Positions 6,956-16,800 of a DNA stretch of 25,168 bases are shown here, piece by piece. Source of the DNA: a virus; IMG/VR virus record IMGVR_UViG_3300017764_000093, positions 1-25,168 of that record. One strand, 5' to 3'. A program made the translations under genes and the position numbers. A model generated the notes under the pieces. The model saw only the letters and a list, made by a program, of their open reading frames with translations, was not told the origin of the DNA and searched no databases. The stretch's first letter is position 1; every line of letters begins with the position of its first letter.

Positions 6956-9900
6956 ATGGCAACACTAATTAAAAGTAAACAAATACAAGGAACAGTAACC
7001 GCATCCGCCGTTAGTGGAGATTTTCAAGTTAGTGGTTCATTTCAACATACTGGTTCATTAGAAGTTCAGGGTTCGGTAACGGCAAGTGGAGATATCCAAG
7101 CTACAACATTCAAAGGAGATGGTTCTTTACTATCAGGTGTAGAATCAACAGGTAGAGGAATATTCTCAGGTTCACAACAATTACCAACTGGATTAATAAG
7201 TTCATCAGAACAATTTCCAAGCGGTCTTGTTAGTGGTTCATCTCAACTATATACTGATTTAGATGCTAGATATGGTAATGAATTAGGTGATGGTTTAGTA
7301 AGTGGTTCTGTTTTAAGACCAGGTGGTGATTCCGTAATATCAAGTTCAGCTCAAGTAAATTATAATAGTTTACAAAATACACCAGAAGGCTTGGTAAGTG
7401 CTTCTATCCAAATATTGGGTGGAACTGATATAGTAAGTGGTTCTGTAATAAGAACTTTAAATGGAACTGATATAGTAAGTAGTTCAGCACAAATCACAGC
7501 ATTAGGATTTGTAAGTGAGAGTGGTGGAGGTGGAGGTTCAAATGAATCTTTAAATTCATTTACCGCATCTTACTATACCGATTCAGCATCATTTGATACA
7601 AGAATAGATGGTATTAGTGCAAGTGGTAGTGGTGCTAATTGGAACGTAAACCTATCAAATATTCCAAGTGGTTTAATTAGTGGTTCAGGACAAATTACTG
7701 ATTTAGGATTTGTTTCTGAAAGTGGAGATAGTACACCAGCAGGAACTATTAGTGGTTCAGAGCAAATAACAGATTTAGGATTTATTTCTTCATCAGACTC
7801 AACAACTTCATTAAATACATTTACCTCATCTATACAAACAGAGGTTGATGGAATAAGCGCAGCTACTTCATCTTATTTAACATCAAGTGGTTCAGTTGAT
7901 TATACTGATTTAACTTCAGTACCAAGTGGTATTTTAAGTAGTTCAGAACAAATTACAGATTTTGGATTTATATCGGAATCTGCAGAAAATACTTCATTAA
8001 ATGCATATACTGCATCAAATGATATTAATATTACAAATATACATTCTACAACTTCTTCATTAGAACAAAGAGTTGGAGAGATAGAATCAAACACAGGTTC
8101 ATATAGTGGAGGTGGTGGTGGAGATGTAACTCATCTTAATACATTTACTTCTTCCATACAAACAGAGGTTGATGGATTAAGTGCAGCAACTTCATCATAT
8201 ATTACTTCACTTCCAAGTGGATTATTAAGTGGTTCAAAAACAGAAATACCAAGTGGTACAGTAAGTAGTTCAGCACAAATTACAGCATTAGGATTTGTAT
8301 CAGCAAGTTCTTCAGTACCAGCTGGAACAATTAGTGGTTCTGGGCAGATAACATCTTTAGGATTTATATCATCCTCTGATTCAACAACATCTTTAAATTC
8401 ATATACATCATCTACAGATGTAAGAATAAATCAATTAGCATCCGCAACTGGTTCTTATATAAGTGGATTAGATAGTGGAATAGTTAGTGGAGCAGGTCAA
8501 ATTGGAGGGTTGGGATACATAAGTGGTTCTCAGGTTTCATCTTCAATTTCATTTGATGGAAATAGAGTAGTATCAAATACAGATTTACCAAGTGGAGTTT
8601 ATAATAACAACTTCGGAACAAGTGGCTCTATAATGGAGTTTGTAGAATCAGTATTTTTTCCAAATACTGCACCAGCAATAAACTCGGTATCATTTAGTAT
8701 TGATGAATACGAAGATACTAATTCAATTATCGGAACTGTATCAGCAACAGATGCAGAAGGACAAACAATAACATTCGCTACTCAAAGTGGATATTCCACA
8801 GACAAATTCGCAATACACCCATCAACAGGTGTTATAACCGCTAGAGCAAGAACAACATCATCACTAAATACAGATACATCTGTTTACGCTGGTGGAGCAC
8901 ATCCATTCTTAATAAAGGCAACAGATACATTTAGTGGTACAACAAACAAAACAATTCATATTAGAGTAACACCTAATACCGCACCTAAATTTAGAGAAGG
9001 TTCAGCGGGGGGAACTCAAATTACATCAGTAGCTTCAAGCTTCAATGAAAATTCATCTAATAACTCTTTGGTAAAAAGAGTTTACTTTACAGATGATGAA
9101 AGTGATTCAATAACAATTACATCAAGTTCTATTGATAACGAACATTTTGATATTACAATTTATTCAAACTACTTTGATATTAGACAAAATACAGGTTCAT
9201 TGGATTATGAAGTTCAATCATTATATACATTCTCAGTAACCGCATCTGATGAACATTTCTTATCAGCATCACAAGGTACAGTGGGGCAATCAATTTTACC
9301 TGTATCTGTAAGTGTAACTGATAATGTGCACCCTACTATTAATAACCAAACACTATCATCAATTAGTGAAAATAGTTCAAATGGGGCAACTGTAGCAACA
9401 ATATCAGCTACAGATAATGAAGGAGATACAATAACATTTAGTGATTTTACATTATATAAATTAGAATTAGATAACGCTAATGTTTCAAGTGCATCATATG
9501 GAGGTACATCACATACTGACCCAACAAACGATGCATTCCAATGTAGTGGAACTGGGCAAGTAACAAGAAAAAATGGTGTACATATAAATTCTGATTTAAT
9601 CAACGAATATCAATATACAGTGAGAATTAGAGATTCATATAATACAGCATCTAACGAAGCAGTAATTACAATTCCAATTACAGATGATACTGCACCAACA
9701 GTATCTGATAACTGGACTACTCCATATGTTATCGAATCAGCGGTAAGTGGTGCTAGTGTTTATGTTAGTTCAAATGGTAGAAGTGGTACAATAGCAGCAT
9801 TTTCAGCAAATCAATCAGTAACTTGGACTTTAAATAGTGGTAGTGGAGTATTTGATATAAATTCTTCAAATGGTAGATTATCCATAAAAACTAATTTAAG

Positions 9901-10873
9901 TGGTTCTACAACATCAAGTGGAGATTTACTAAGTGGAAGTTCAATAGCAACCAATACATTCGGTACAACTACGGAAACACCATTTACTACAAGTGTAGCA
10001 GCTAACCAAGCACCATCTATATCATTTACAAACCAATCAGCTAAGTTCGAAACAGAGTTAGCATTGAGTGGTGTAACTATGGTAAGTATGAGTGTAAGTG
10101 ATGATGAATCGGATACTCCATTTAGTGCATCACTAAGTGGTTCAGATTTACAATTAGTTTATTCAAACGCTAATTCATCATCAATTGGATTGCATTTAAC
10201 ACAAAATGCAACTGCTAGAGAATATTTTTATAGTGTAACAATTACAGACCAATTTGGTAAATCACAAACTTATAGTGATAGAAGTTTCACTGTAGCAACA
10301 TCAGCTGATTATGGTAAAACTTATGTATATCGTTCAGATTATGGTTCTGATAGTGGATTAAGTTCAAATTACTCAGCAGTGATGGGAATTAGTTCAACAG
10401 ATTCATCAACACCACCTGAAGTAACTGGATTCTCCGCAAATGATACTTCACCAATGAGATTGATAAGTTCATCTTTAGGAGATGCATCATTAAGTTTAGC
10501 AGGTGGAGGAACAGCTACGAGAGTAGCAATACTAAGTGGTTCAAACTTAGATACAATATTAAGTGCTAGTTCATTCTCAATGGGTGGAGCAGCAAATCAA
10601 TACATAGTAATAGCACCATCAGGTTCAGATATGATTGGAGTACCAACATCGATGACTGATTCATTCGGTGGAAGTACCGCTGGACAATATGTTATGGCTA
10701 TAAATGCAGATGGAGGTAGTTGGGGAGCAGAAAGTTCGATAGTACATTTATTAGATACATCGGGCTCGGTTAACGGATATGATAAACACTTTGTAATAGG
10801 TAGGAAAGGACACAACGCAGCAAATACAGTATTAATGAGAATAATTGCAAGTTCAGGTTCTTTACCATCGTAA
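6956..10873 (+). CDS. Long fibre/adhesin with SGS-Q repeats and cadherin-like domains
   Basis: This 1305-residue protein is modular. Residues 1-60 form a short beta start (MATLIKSKQIQGTVTASAVS). About 68-525 carries at least eight imperfect copies of 'xGxxSGSxQIxxLGFxS', with coiled-coil-like 'SLNTFTSSIQTEVDG' linkers. About 569-1120 holds four or five cadherin-like modules opening with NTAP or TAPTV and carrying acidic motifs such as SATDAEGQTITF, YFTDDESDSITI, SATDNEGDTITF and SVSDDESD, which in such domains bind calcium. About 1120-1305 is a Gly/Ser-rich tip with no family I recognise and no S74 chaperone. It has no signal peptide, one sign that it is a virion and not a bacterial surface protein. 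It directly follows the gp15 cluster. Receptor binding is inferred. Confidence 0.8.
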   Translation: MATLIKSKQIQGTVTASAVSGDFQVSGSFQHTGSLEVQGSVTASGDIQATTFKGDGSLLSGVESTGRGIFSGSQQLPTGLISSSEQFPSGLVSGSSQLYTDLDARYGNELGDGLVSGSVLRPGGDSVISSSAQVNYNSLQNTPEGLVSASIQILGGTDIVSGSVIRTLNGTDIVSSSAQITALGFVSESGGGGGSNESLNSFTASYYTDSASFDTRIDGISASGSGANWNVNLSNIPSGLISGSGQITDLGFVSESGDSTPAGTISGSEQITDLGFISSSDSTTSLNTFTSSIQTEVDGISAATSSYLTSSGSVDYTDLTSVPSGILSSSEQITDFGFISESAENTSLNAYTASNDINITNIHSTTSSLEQRVGEIESNTGSYSGGGGGDVTHLNTFTSSIQTEVDGLSAATSSYITSLPSGLLSGSKTEIPSGTVSSSAQITALGFVSASSSVPAGTISGSGQITSLGFISSSDSTTSLNSYTSSTDVRINQLASATGSYISGLDSGIVSGAGQIGGLGYISGSQVSSSISFDGNRVVSNTDLPSGVYNNNFGTSGSIMEFVESVFFPNTAPAINSVSFSIDEYEDTNSIIGTVSATDAEGQTITFATQSGYSTDKFAIHPSTGVITARARTTSSLNTDTSVYAGGAHPFLIKATDTFSGTTNKTIHIRVTPNTAPKFREGSAGGTQITSVASSFNENSSNNSLVKRVYFTDDESDSITITSSSIDNEHFDITIYSNYFDIRQNTGSLDYEVQSLYTFSVTASDEHFLSASQGTVGQSILPVSVSVTDNVHPTINNQTLSSISENSSNGATVATISATDNEGDTITFSDFTLYKLELDNANVSSASYGGTSHTDPTNDAFQCSGTGQVTRKNGVHINSDLINEYQYTVRIRDSYNTASNEAVITIPITDDTAPTVSDNWTTPYVIESAVSGASVYVSSNGRSGTIAAFSANQSVTWTLNSGSGVFDINSSNGRLSIKTNLSGSTTSSGDLLSGSSIATNTFGTTTETPFTTSVAANQAPSISFTNQSAKFETELALSGVTMVSMSVSDDESDTPFSASLSGSDLQLVYSNANSSSIGLHLTQNATAREYFYSVTITDQFGKSQTYSDRSFTVATSADYGKTYVYRSDYGSDSGLSSNYSAVMGISSTDSSTPPEVTGFSANDTSPMRLISSSLGDASLSLAGGGTATRVAILSGSNLDTILSASSFSMGGAANQYIVIAPSGSDMIGVPTSMTDSFGGSTAGQYVMAINADGGSWGAESSIVHLLDTSGSVNGYDKHFVIGRKGHNAANTVLMRIIASSGSLPS
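7157..8530 (+). repeat. SGS-Q repeat array inside the long fibre
   Basis: At least eight imperfect copies of the unit 'P(S/A)G.(I/V/L)S(G/S)S.QI..LGF(V/I)S.S' are spaced irregularly by 15-70 residues. Examples are PSGLISGSGQITDLGFVS, PAGTISGSEQITDLGFIS and PSGILSSSEQITDFGFIS. At DNA level the octamer AGTGGTTC recurs. Related units occur singly in the 693-residue fibre (near 11934) and the 1310-residue fibre (near 17233), so the unit is shared between fibre genes. Confidence 0.8.
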
Positions 10874-10897
10874 TATATATAAAAAAGGAAAAAGAAT

Positions 10898-11488
10898 ATG
10901 CCATCGTTTAGTTCAAGAGTACAATTAACAGATTTAGCAACTGGTTCAAACGTCGTATTAGCAGATGTTGAAAGAATCAAAGGTGCTTTTAAAACCTATG
11001 TATCTGCATCTGTAATGAACGCAACATCCGTTAATTATTTTTCGGATAAACAAATACTTTGGGTAGAGGATAGTGGTTCTTTATTTCAAGCAACTGTTAC
11101 ACCTGCAAATTATATTGATACCTTCGCAGATACTGTAGCATTTAAACCATTTAGTTATATAACTGGTTCATTTGTATCGGCATCTTATAATAGTTCAACG
11201 GCACATCTAACTTTCTTTGGACAAGAACTTAGTGGTTCAGACCAAATATCAATGTCTGTTGATTTATCAGAATTGACGGGTTCTGGTGGTGGAGGTGGTG
11301 GTAGTGGTGATATTACAGCAGTATTTGCAGGAGATGGTTTAACTGGTGGAGCTTCAAGTGGTAACGCTACTTTAGAAGTGGATGCAGGAAAGGGAATTTC
11401 TTTAGTAGGAGGAGTTACAGTAGATACAGGTTCAGCACATTTTACGGCTGGTGTACAAAAAACAAATTTAGATGGTGGTGAAGTTTAA
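10898..11488 (+). CDS. Small fibre-associated structural protein with Gly-rich hinge
   Basis: This 196-residue protein has a beta-rich N-terminal domain (about 1-125, opening MPSFSSRVQLTDLATGSNVV), a hinge of SGSGGGGGGSGD-type sequence (about 126-138), then 'DITAVFAGDGLTGG' and a short C-terminal piece. The 'DITxVxAGxGLTGG' element is common in phage fibre shafts and is followed by the usual 'LEVDAGKGIS' strand. The last residues are LDGGEV, nearly the same as the LDGGEF that ends the 693-residue fibre. It is preceded by AAGGA-type sequence and follows the long fibre by 24 nt. It looks like a fibre connector or shaft piece; the exact role is not readable. Confidence 0.65.
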   Translation: MPSFSSRVQLTDLATGSNVVLADVERIKGAFKTYVSASVMNATSVNYFSDKQILWVEDSGSLFQATVTPANYIDTFADTVAFKPFSYITGSFVSASYNSSTAHLTFFGQELSGSDQISMSVDLSELTGSGGGGGGSGDITAVFAGDGLTGGASSGNATLEVDAGKGISLVGGVTVDTGSAHFTAGVQKTNLDGGEV

Positions 11489-11496
11489 TCATCATA

Positions 11497-11504
11497 TATT
11501 TATA
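11497..11504 (+). promoter_or_regulatory. Candidate late promoter box TATTTATA (693-residue fibre)
   Basis: TATTTATA lies 8 nt after the preceding stop and 97 nt upstream of the next gene. Transcription would start near 11511, right at a 16-bp perfect palindrome (11512-11527). It is a member of the TAYTTATW set. Confidence 0.45.
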
Positions 11505-11511
11505 AAAGAAT

Positions 11512-11527
11512 AATCCTATATAGGATT
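11512..11527 (+). repeat. Perfect 16-bp palindrome in a leader
   Basis: AATCCTATATAGGATT is fully self-complementary and can fold as a 6-bp stem with a 4-nt loop. No T run follows, so it is not a standard terminator. It sits at the predicted transcript start and could be a 5' stem or a dyad binding site. The rest of the 11489-11601 gap shows no gene. Confidence 0.6.
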
Positions 11528-11601
11528 TAATCGGGGTATATACTCTAATAAATTGGTTATATTATTTTTAATTAACAAAACGAGAAAACAAAAGAAAAAT
11601 T

Positions 11602-13683
11602 ATGGCTCAAACTATTAAACATAGAAGAGGTAAACTCGAGAGTATTAAAGACATAACCCCGATTAATGGTGAGTTAATCATCGCTTCGGGTTCTGACTTA
11701 TCGGTACACCAAGAGGGTTTACTGTTTGTCGGAGTTGAAGGAAACGTATTAACTCCCTCGAACAAAATATTAACAGGTTCGGCAACCTTAGACGTAACAA
11801 CGAGTGATTTTGACCACTCAGTCGATGGTATTCCGTACTACGAAACCGATGCAAAAAAATTAACAATTTTAGGGCACGGAGGTAACACAGATGTAGAATT
11901 AGCACATGGACAGATTGATTTCAAAGGTTCAGGTATTGTATCTTCATCTTCACAGGTATCAGCATTAGCAGGTATCAATGATTCAACTTTAACTATTACC
12001 GCTGGTGATGGTTTAAAAACTGGTGGTACATTTACTACTAACCAAAGTGGAGATTCTTCAGTAACATTAGATATTGATGTAGATGCTATGGCTGGTGTAG
12101 GTATAGTTGCTGATAACACAAATGAAGAATTAGATGTTAACGTAGATGATTCATCTATTGAAGTAAATGGTTCTAATGCACTACAAGTAAAAGATGGTGG
12201 TATTGATAACGATATGCTTGCTGGTTCAATTGGAGCTTCAAAATTAGCTGGTTCAATTGGAGATTCTAAATTAAGTCAATTAACTACTGCAGGTAAAGTT
12301 GCTTTATCAGCATTAGAAATAGATGGCGGTACTGATATCGGTGAAGCGCTAGTAGATGCTGATTTAATGATTGTTGATAATGGAGCAGGTGGTACTAACA
12401 GAAAAGCTACAATGAGTAGATTGGCAACTTATATGCAAGGTGCATTATCATTCTCAAGTGGTGATATCGAAGGTGTAACTGCTGGTTCGGGTATTACACA
12501 AGGTGGAACATCAGGTACTGTTGTAGTTGGTGTAGATTCAGGTTCATTAGCTGGTAGTGGTTTAGTTGCACCTGCAGGTGGAGCAATCAATGTAAATGTT
12601 GATGATTCAACAATTGAAATCAATTCAGATACAGTAAGAATTAAAGATGATGGTGTAACATACGCTAAAATCCAAAATGTATCGGCAACTAACAGAATCT
12701 TAGGTAGAGATTCATCAGGTGCAGGTGTAATTGAAGAAATAACACCAGCTAACCTTAGAACAATGTTAAACGTTGCAGATGGAGCAGCAGCAAACGTTGC
12801 TACTGATTTATCAGGAACAACAGCAGCAGCTCAACTTACAATTAATTCATCAACAGGTAATAACGTTGTAATCGCTGAAGCATCCGCTACAATCGCTGGT
12901 TTAATGAGTACAACTCACCACGATAAATTAGATGGTATAGCGACTGGTGCAGAAGTAAATGTTGCTACTAACCTTTCACAAACAACGGCAGCAGCTCAAC
13001 TTACAATAGAATCTTCAACAGGTACGAATATCGTAGTTGCTGAAGCATCTGATAGTATTGCTGGTTTAATGAGTACTACTCATCACGATAAATTAGATGG
13101 TATTGAAGCTAGTGCAACCGCTGACCAAACAGCAATTGAGATTATTAATTTATTAAACTCTGATTTAGGTGGAGATAAACAAATTGGTACTCAAACAGAT
13201 GATAAGATGACATTTGGTGGTAGTGTGACAGTAACTGGTGATTTACAGGTAAATGGAACAACTACAACTGTTGATTCTACAACTGTAAACATTGGAGATA
13301 ATATCTTAGAATTGAACTACGCTGGAACAGCCGCTGATGCTGGTATCTTAGTAAAAGATGCAGTTGGTGGAGCTAACGTAAGTGGTTCTTTACTATGGGA
13401 TGCATCTGCAGATTATTGGATTGCTGGAGCATTAGGTTCAGAAGGAAGAGTAATTGTAGGTAATGGTACTGATACCGCTGGTAAGATAACTAAATTCTCA
13501 GCAGATGGTGTAATTACTGATTCCATACTTTCAGAAAGTGGTACAACATTAACAATTTCAAATGATGTAATAGTTAGTGGATTAACTGCTTCTCAATTAG
13601 TAGTAACTAATGGTTCAAAACAATTAACATCTTCAACTGATATTTCAGCACTAACGTTAACGTTAGATGGAGGAGAATTTTAA
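11602..13683 (+). CDS. Tail fibre protein, 693 residues
   Basis: The N-terminus MAQTIKHRRGKLESIKDIT, then INGELIIASGS, resembles the attachment segment of phage fibres, and MAQTIK also opens the 478-residue fibre at 17751. The shaft has 'TITAGDGLKTGG' and 'GVTAGSGITQGG' elements, 'NVDDSSIEVNGSNALQVKDG' with a second copy 'NVDDSTIEINSDTVRIKDDG', a 55-residue tandem duplication (about 398-507) with the common fibre motif 'HHDKLDGIxxGA', and a late module 'NIGDNILELNYAGTAADAGI' through LLWDASADYWIAG. It ends in LTLDGGEF with no S74 chaperone. No clear Shine-Dalgarno precedes the ATG. It is probably trimeric and surface-exposed; which fibre it forms cannot be told. Confidence 0.75.
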   Translation: MAQTIKHRRGKLESIKDITPINGELIIASGSDLSVHQEGLLFVGVEGNVLTPSNKILTGSATLDVTTSDFDHSVDGIPYYETDAKKLTILGHGGNTDVELAHGQIDFKGSGIVSSSSQVSALAGINDSTLTITAGDGLKTGGTFTTNQSGDSSVTLDIDVDAMAGVGIVADNTNEELDVNVDDSSIEVNGSNALQVKDGGIDNDMLAGSIGASKLAGSIGDSKLSQLTTAGKVALSALEIDGGTDIGEALVDADLMIVDNGAGGTNRKATMSRLATYMQGALSFSSGDIEGVTAGSGITQGGTSGTVVVGVDSGSLAGSGLVAPAGGAINVNVDDSTIEINSDTVRIKDDGVTYAKIQNVSATNRILGRDSSGAGVIEEITPANLRTMLNVADGAAANVATDLSGTTAAAQLTINSSTGNNVVIAEASATIAGLMSTTHHDKLDGIATGAEVNVATNLSQTTAAAQLTIESSTGTNIVVAEASDSIAGLMSTTHHDKLDGIEASATADQTAIEIINLLNSDLGGDKQIGTQTDDKMTFGGSVTVTGDLQVNGTTTTVDSTTVNIGDNILELNYAGTAADAGILVKDAVGGANVSGSLLWDASADYWIAGALGSEGRVIVGNGTDTAGKITKFSADGVITDSILSESGTTLTISNDVIVSGLTASQLVVTNGSKQLTSSTDISALTLTLDGGEF
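12793..13122 (+). repeat. Tandem 55-residue duplication in the 693-residue fibre
   Basis: Two head-to-tail copies of 165 nt start at 12793 and 12958. Both encode 'NVAT(D/N)LS(G/Q)TTAAAQ' followed by 'STGxNxVxAEAS' and 'IAGLMSTTHHDKLDGI'. Stretches such as GATAAATTAGATGGTAT are conserved at DNA level, while many third positions differ. Confidence 0.85.
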
Positions 13684-13716
13684 TTAAGTTCTTGAAATTT
13701 ACTTAATAACTAAAGA

Positions 13717-13745
13717 GTCCCCTATTTATATAGGGGATTTTTTTT
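13717..13745 (+). terminator. Rho-independent terminator after the 693-residue fibre
   Basis: TCCCCTAT (718-725 of this kilobase, i.e. 13718-13725) pairs perfectly with ATAGGGGA (13730-13737) around a TTAT loop, followed by eight T. The stem-loop itself contains the promoter-like octamer TATTTATA at 13723-13730. Confidence 0.92.
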
Positions 13746-13764
13746 GGTTAATTTATAAATGGTA

Positions 13765-13772
13765 TATTTATT
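13765..13772 (+). promoter_or_regulatory. Candidate late promoter box TATTTATT (1310-residue fibre)
   Basis: TATTTATT lies 20 nt after the terminator and 31 nt before the ATG at 13804, again a terminator-promoter pair. The same variant precedes the tail tube gene. TAGGGG at 13787-13792 is the only Shine-Dalgarno-like sequence before the ATG. Confidence 0.45.
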
Positions 13773-13803
13773 ACTATAACAACTTATAGGGGTTTCAGAT
13801 TAG

Positions 13804-16800
13804 ATGGCGATATTAATATTCAAACAAGGATTAGATAGTGAAACGGGTTCGTTAGCATACGCTGAACCAATATTTCACACACCTTCGAATACTTTAGTAA
13901 TAAGTGGTTCGGATAGTAGGACGTATAGACTAGCTTTAGTAGATAAAATAAATACGGGTTCAATTCACACAACTGGTGATTTTAGTGGCTCGAATTTATT
14001 ATTAGATGGTAACGCTACAATACGTGGTAACATCACTATGGGAGGAAGTGGATTAGACTTCGGTGATGCATCAGATGATAACATAGTATTCAAAGCAGAT
14101 ATCAGCTCTTCAATAATTCCCGATTCAAACAATAGTTTCAACTTAGGTTCAGATGCACAACGATGGAATGATTTATACATTAGTGGAGCAATATCCGCTA
14201 GTGGAGGTCATTTTGATTTCGATTCAGATTCATTTATTGATTTAAATGCAGCTAGTAGATTCGATGTAGATGCTGGTGGAGTACTAAGTTTGGATTCTAC
14301 AAACTCGATTACAATAGGTACTGCACAAGACGTACCAATCAATATAGATGCTACTACCTTTGATGTAGATGCTAGTTCAACTTTAACTTTAGATGCAACT
14401 CGATTTAATATTGGGCACGTTGGGGATTCTCCAATGGATGTTGAAGTTTCTACTTTAAATATAGGAGCTAGTGGATACCTACATTTATCATCATCAGCTA
14501 CTTTAGATGTAGATGCTAGTGGAGCAATAACAATTAACGGAGAATCAACTACTTCAATTTCATCATCAGGTGCATTGAGTATTGACTCCGAAACAGGAAT
14601 TAATATCGGTACTACAACCGATAAACCAATCGATGTAGATTCATCAACTTTAGATATAGATGCAAGTGGTGCAATCACTATTAGTGGTAGTGGTGTATTT
14701 GATGTAAACGCTGCTGGAGCATTAACATTAGATTCAGATACATCGATTTCTATCGGTACAGATAAAGATAAACCAATTGATATAGATGCAAGTACATTTG
14801 ATGTAGATGCTAGTGGAGCAGTAACTGTAGATTCAACATCAACAATTTCATTAGATGGTGTTGGTAACTCAAACTTTACAATTGATAGTGGTAACCTTAC
14901 AATTAATAATACCACAAGTGGTGATATGACTTTACAATCAGCTGGAGCAATTGATATTGATGCTGATGGTGGTAAAATTAATATAGATGGTAGTGCTGGT
15001 ATTCAAATTGGCGCAGAAACGGATGTAGCGATTGATATTGATTCATCAACTTTAGATATAGATTCAAGTGGAGCAATCACAATAAATGGTGAAAGTACAA
15101 CCGCTATTTCTTCATCAGGCGCTTTAAGTATAGATTCTGAAACAGGAATAAACATTGGTACAACTACAGATAAGCCAATTGATATAGATGCTAGTACTAT
15201 GACTATAGATACCAGCGCTGAGTTAGATGTACGAGCTCTTGAATTAGATATAGATGTTACTCAAGCAATAAAAATAGATGGTACATCTACTTTATCTATT
15301 GATGTAGATGGAGCAACGAACATAAACACATCTGTTGGAAATATTTCAATAGATTCAGAAGCTGGTTCAATCTCAGTAGATGGTCACACTGGAGTAGAAG
15401 TAACATCCACAAATAGTGGAAATGTTACAATTGATGGTAAGGCAGGTGTAAAGATACAAGAAGATGGAACTGATGTAATTGCAGTAGATACAAATAGAGA
15501 TGTATTATTTTCACAAACTGGTGGTTCTGAATCAGACCCAGATGTACAAATAGATGGATACTTTAAAGCTAGTGAAGCTTCTACTTTAGTTGGAGCAGTA
15601 ACTGCTTCCTCAACAATATCCGCAAGTGCTGATATAACAACAACAGGTTTAAATGCTGGTAATATCAATGTTGGTATTACGGGTGATAACGAAATTGATA
15701 CCGATAGTGGAAATCTAACTATAGATTCAGCTGGAGGTACTGTTACCATTGATGATAATACAATTATTACTGGTGACTTAACAGTGAATGGAACTAGAAC
15801 ATTTACAAACACAGCTACATTAGATGTAGCAGATAATATTATAAACATTAACTATGGAGGTTCATCTGTATTAGCTGGACTTTACGCTAATGATGTAACT
15901 GCACCAAATGTATTATCAGGTTCAATCCTTTGGAATGGAACAACTGATAGATGGATTGCTGGGCAAAGTGGTTCAGAACAAACTCTATTATTAAATAATG
16001 GTGATTCTATAATTAGTGGTAGTGGTGTAAATAACCAAATCACAACATTTACAGCTACACATGGAGTAGATTCATCAGCAAACTTAACATTTGATGGTTC
16101 AGTTCTAAGGGTAACTGGTGAACAACAAATAACACACAATCTTAGTGGTTCAAAGTCAGCTTCATTCTCTGATTTAATTATTACTGATGATGCAAGTATA
16201 GCATCTTTAACTGTAACTGATTTAACTGATAATAGAATTGTACTTGCTGGTGGTGGTGGTGAATTACAAGATTCATCAAGACTTACATTTGATGAGACCA
16301 CTCTATACGTTAATGGAAATCAAAACATTGAAGGTGATTTAAGTGGTTCATTAAGTGGTTCATTTAAAAATGTAAATGTAGCTGATAATCTAACTGTAGA
16401 TGGTGTAGTAAGAGCTGAACAATTAAATGTAACAAGTAGTGAAAATGTATTAGCAACTTTCATTTCAACAGATGCAGCCGCTAAGATAGTTCTAAAAGAT
16501 GTAGATGGAGAAGGAGCTAGATTATCTTATATAGGAAGTAGTGATACTGTTGGTTTAGGTCAAAGTAATACTCATAACCAAATGGCTATTCACATTGATA
16601 ACAATGAAAGAGTAGCGATTGGTAGTAATCATACAATCCCTAATGCAGTATTAGATGTTAGTGGAAGTTTGATAGTAAGTGGAACTTTAGAAACAACTGG
16701 TGATTTTGCTGGAGTAAGTGGTTCATTTAAAGCTCTTAAAGTAACCGATTTAGGTGATAATGATGTAGTATTTGTTGGACCAAATGGAGAATTAGAAGGT

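Noticed and set aside
7157-8530. Repeats in the fibre genes as CRISPR or DNA-level repeat arrays
   Set aside because: Units are in frame, irregularly spaced and conserved mainly as protein; there are no equal-length spacers or dyad repeats.
10874-10881. TATATATA before the 196-residue gene as a promoter
   Set aside because: It is only 16 nt from the ATG, too close to fit a start and the ribosome site, and differs from the recurring motif.
14208-14915. Long antisense frame (235 codons) inside the giant fibre
   Set aside because: It arises from the repetitive codon pattern of the + strand gene; no start signal, no recognisable family, and all supported genes are on +.
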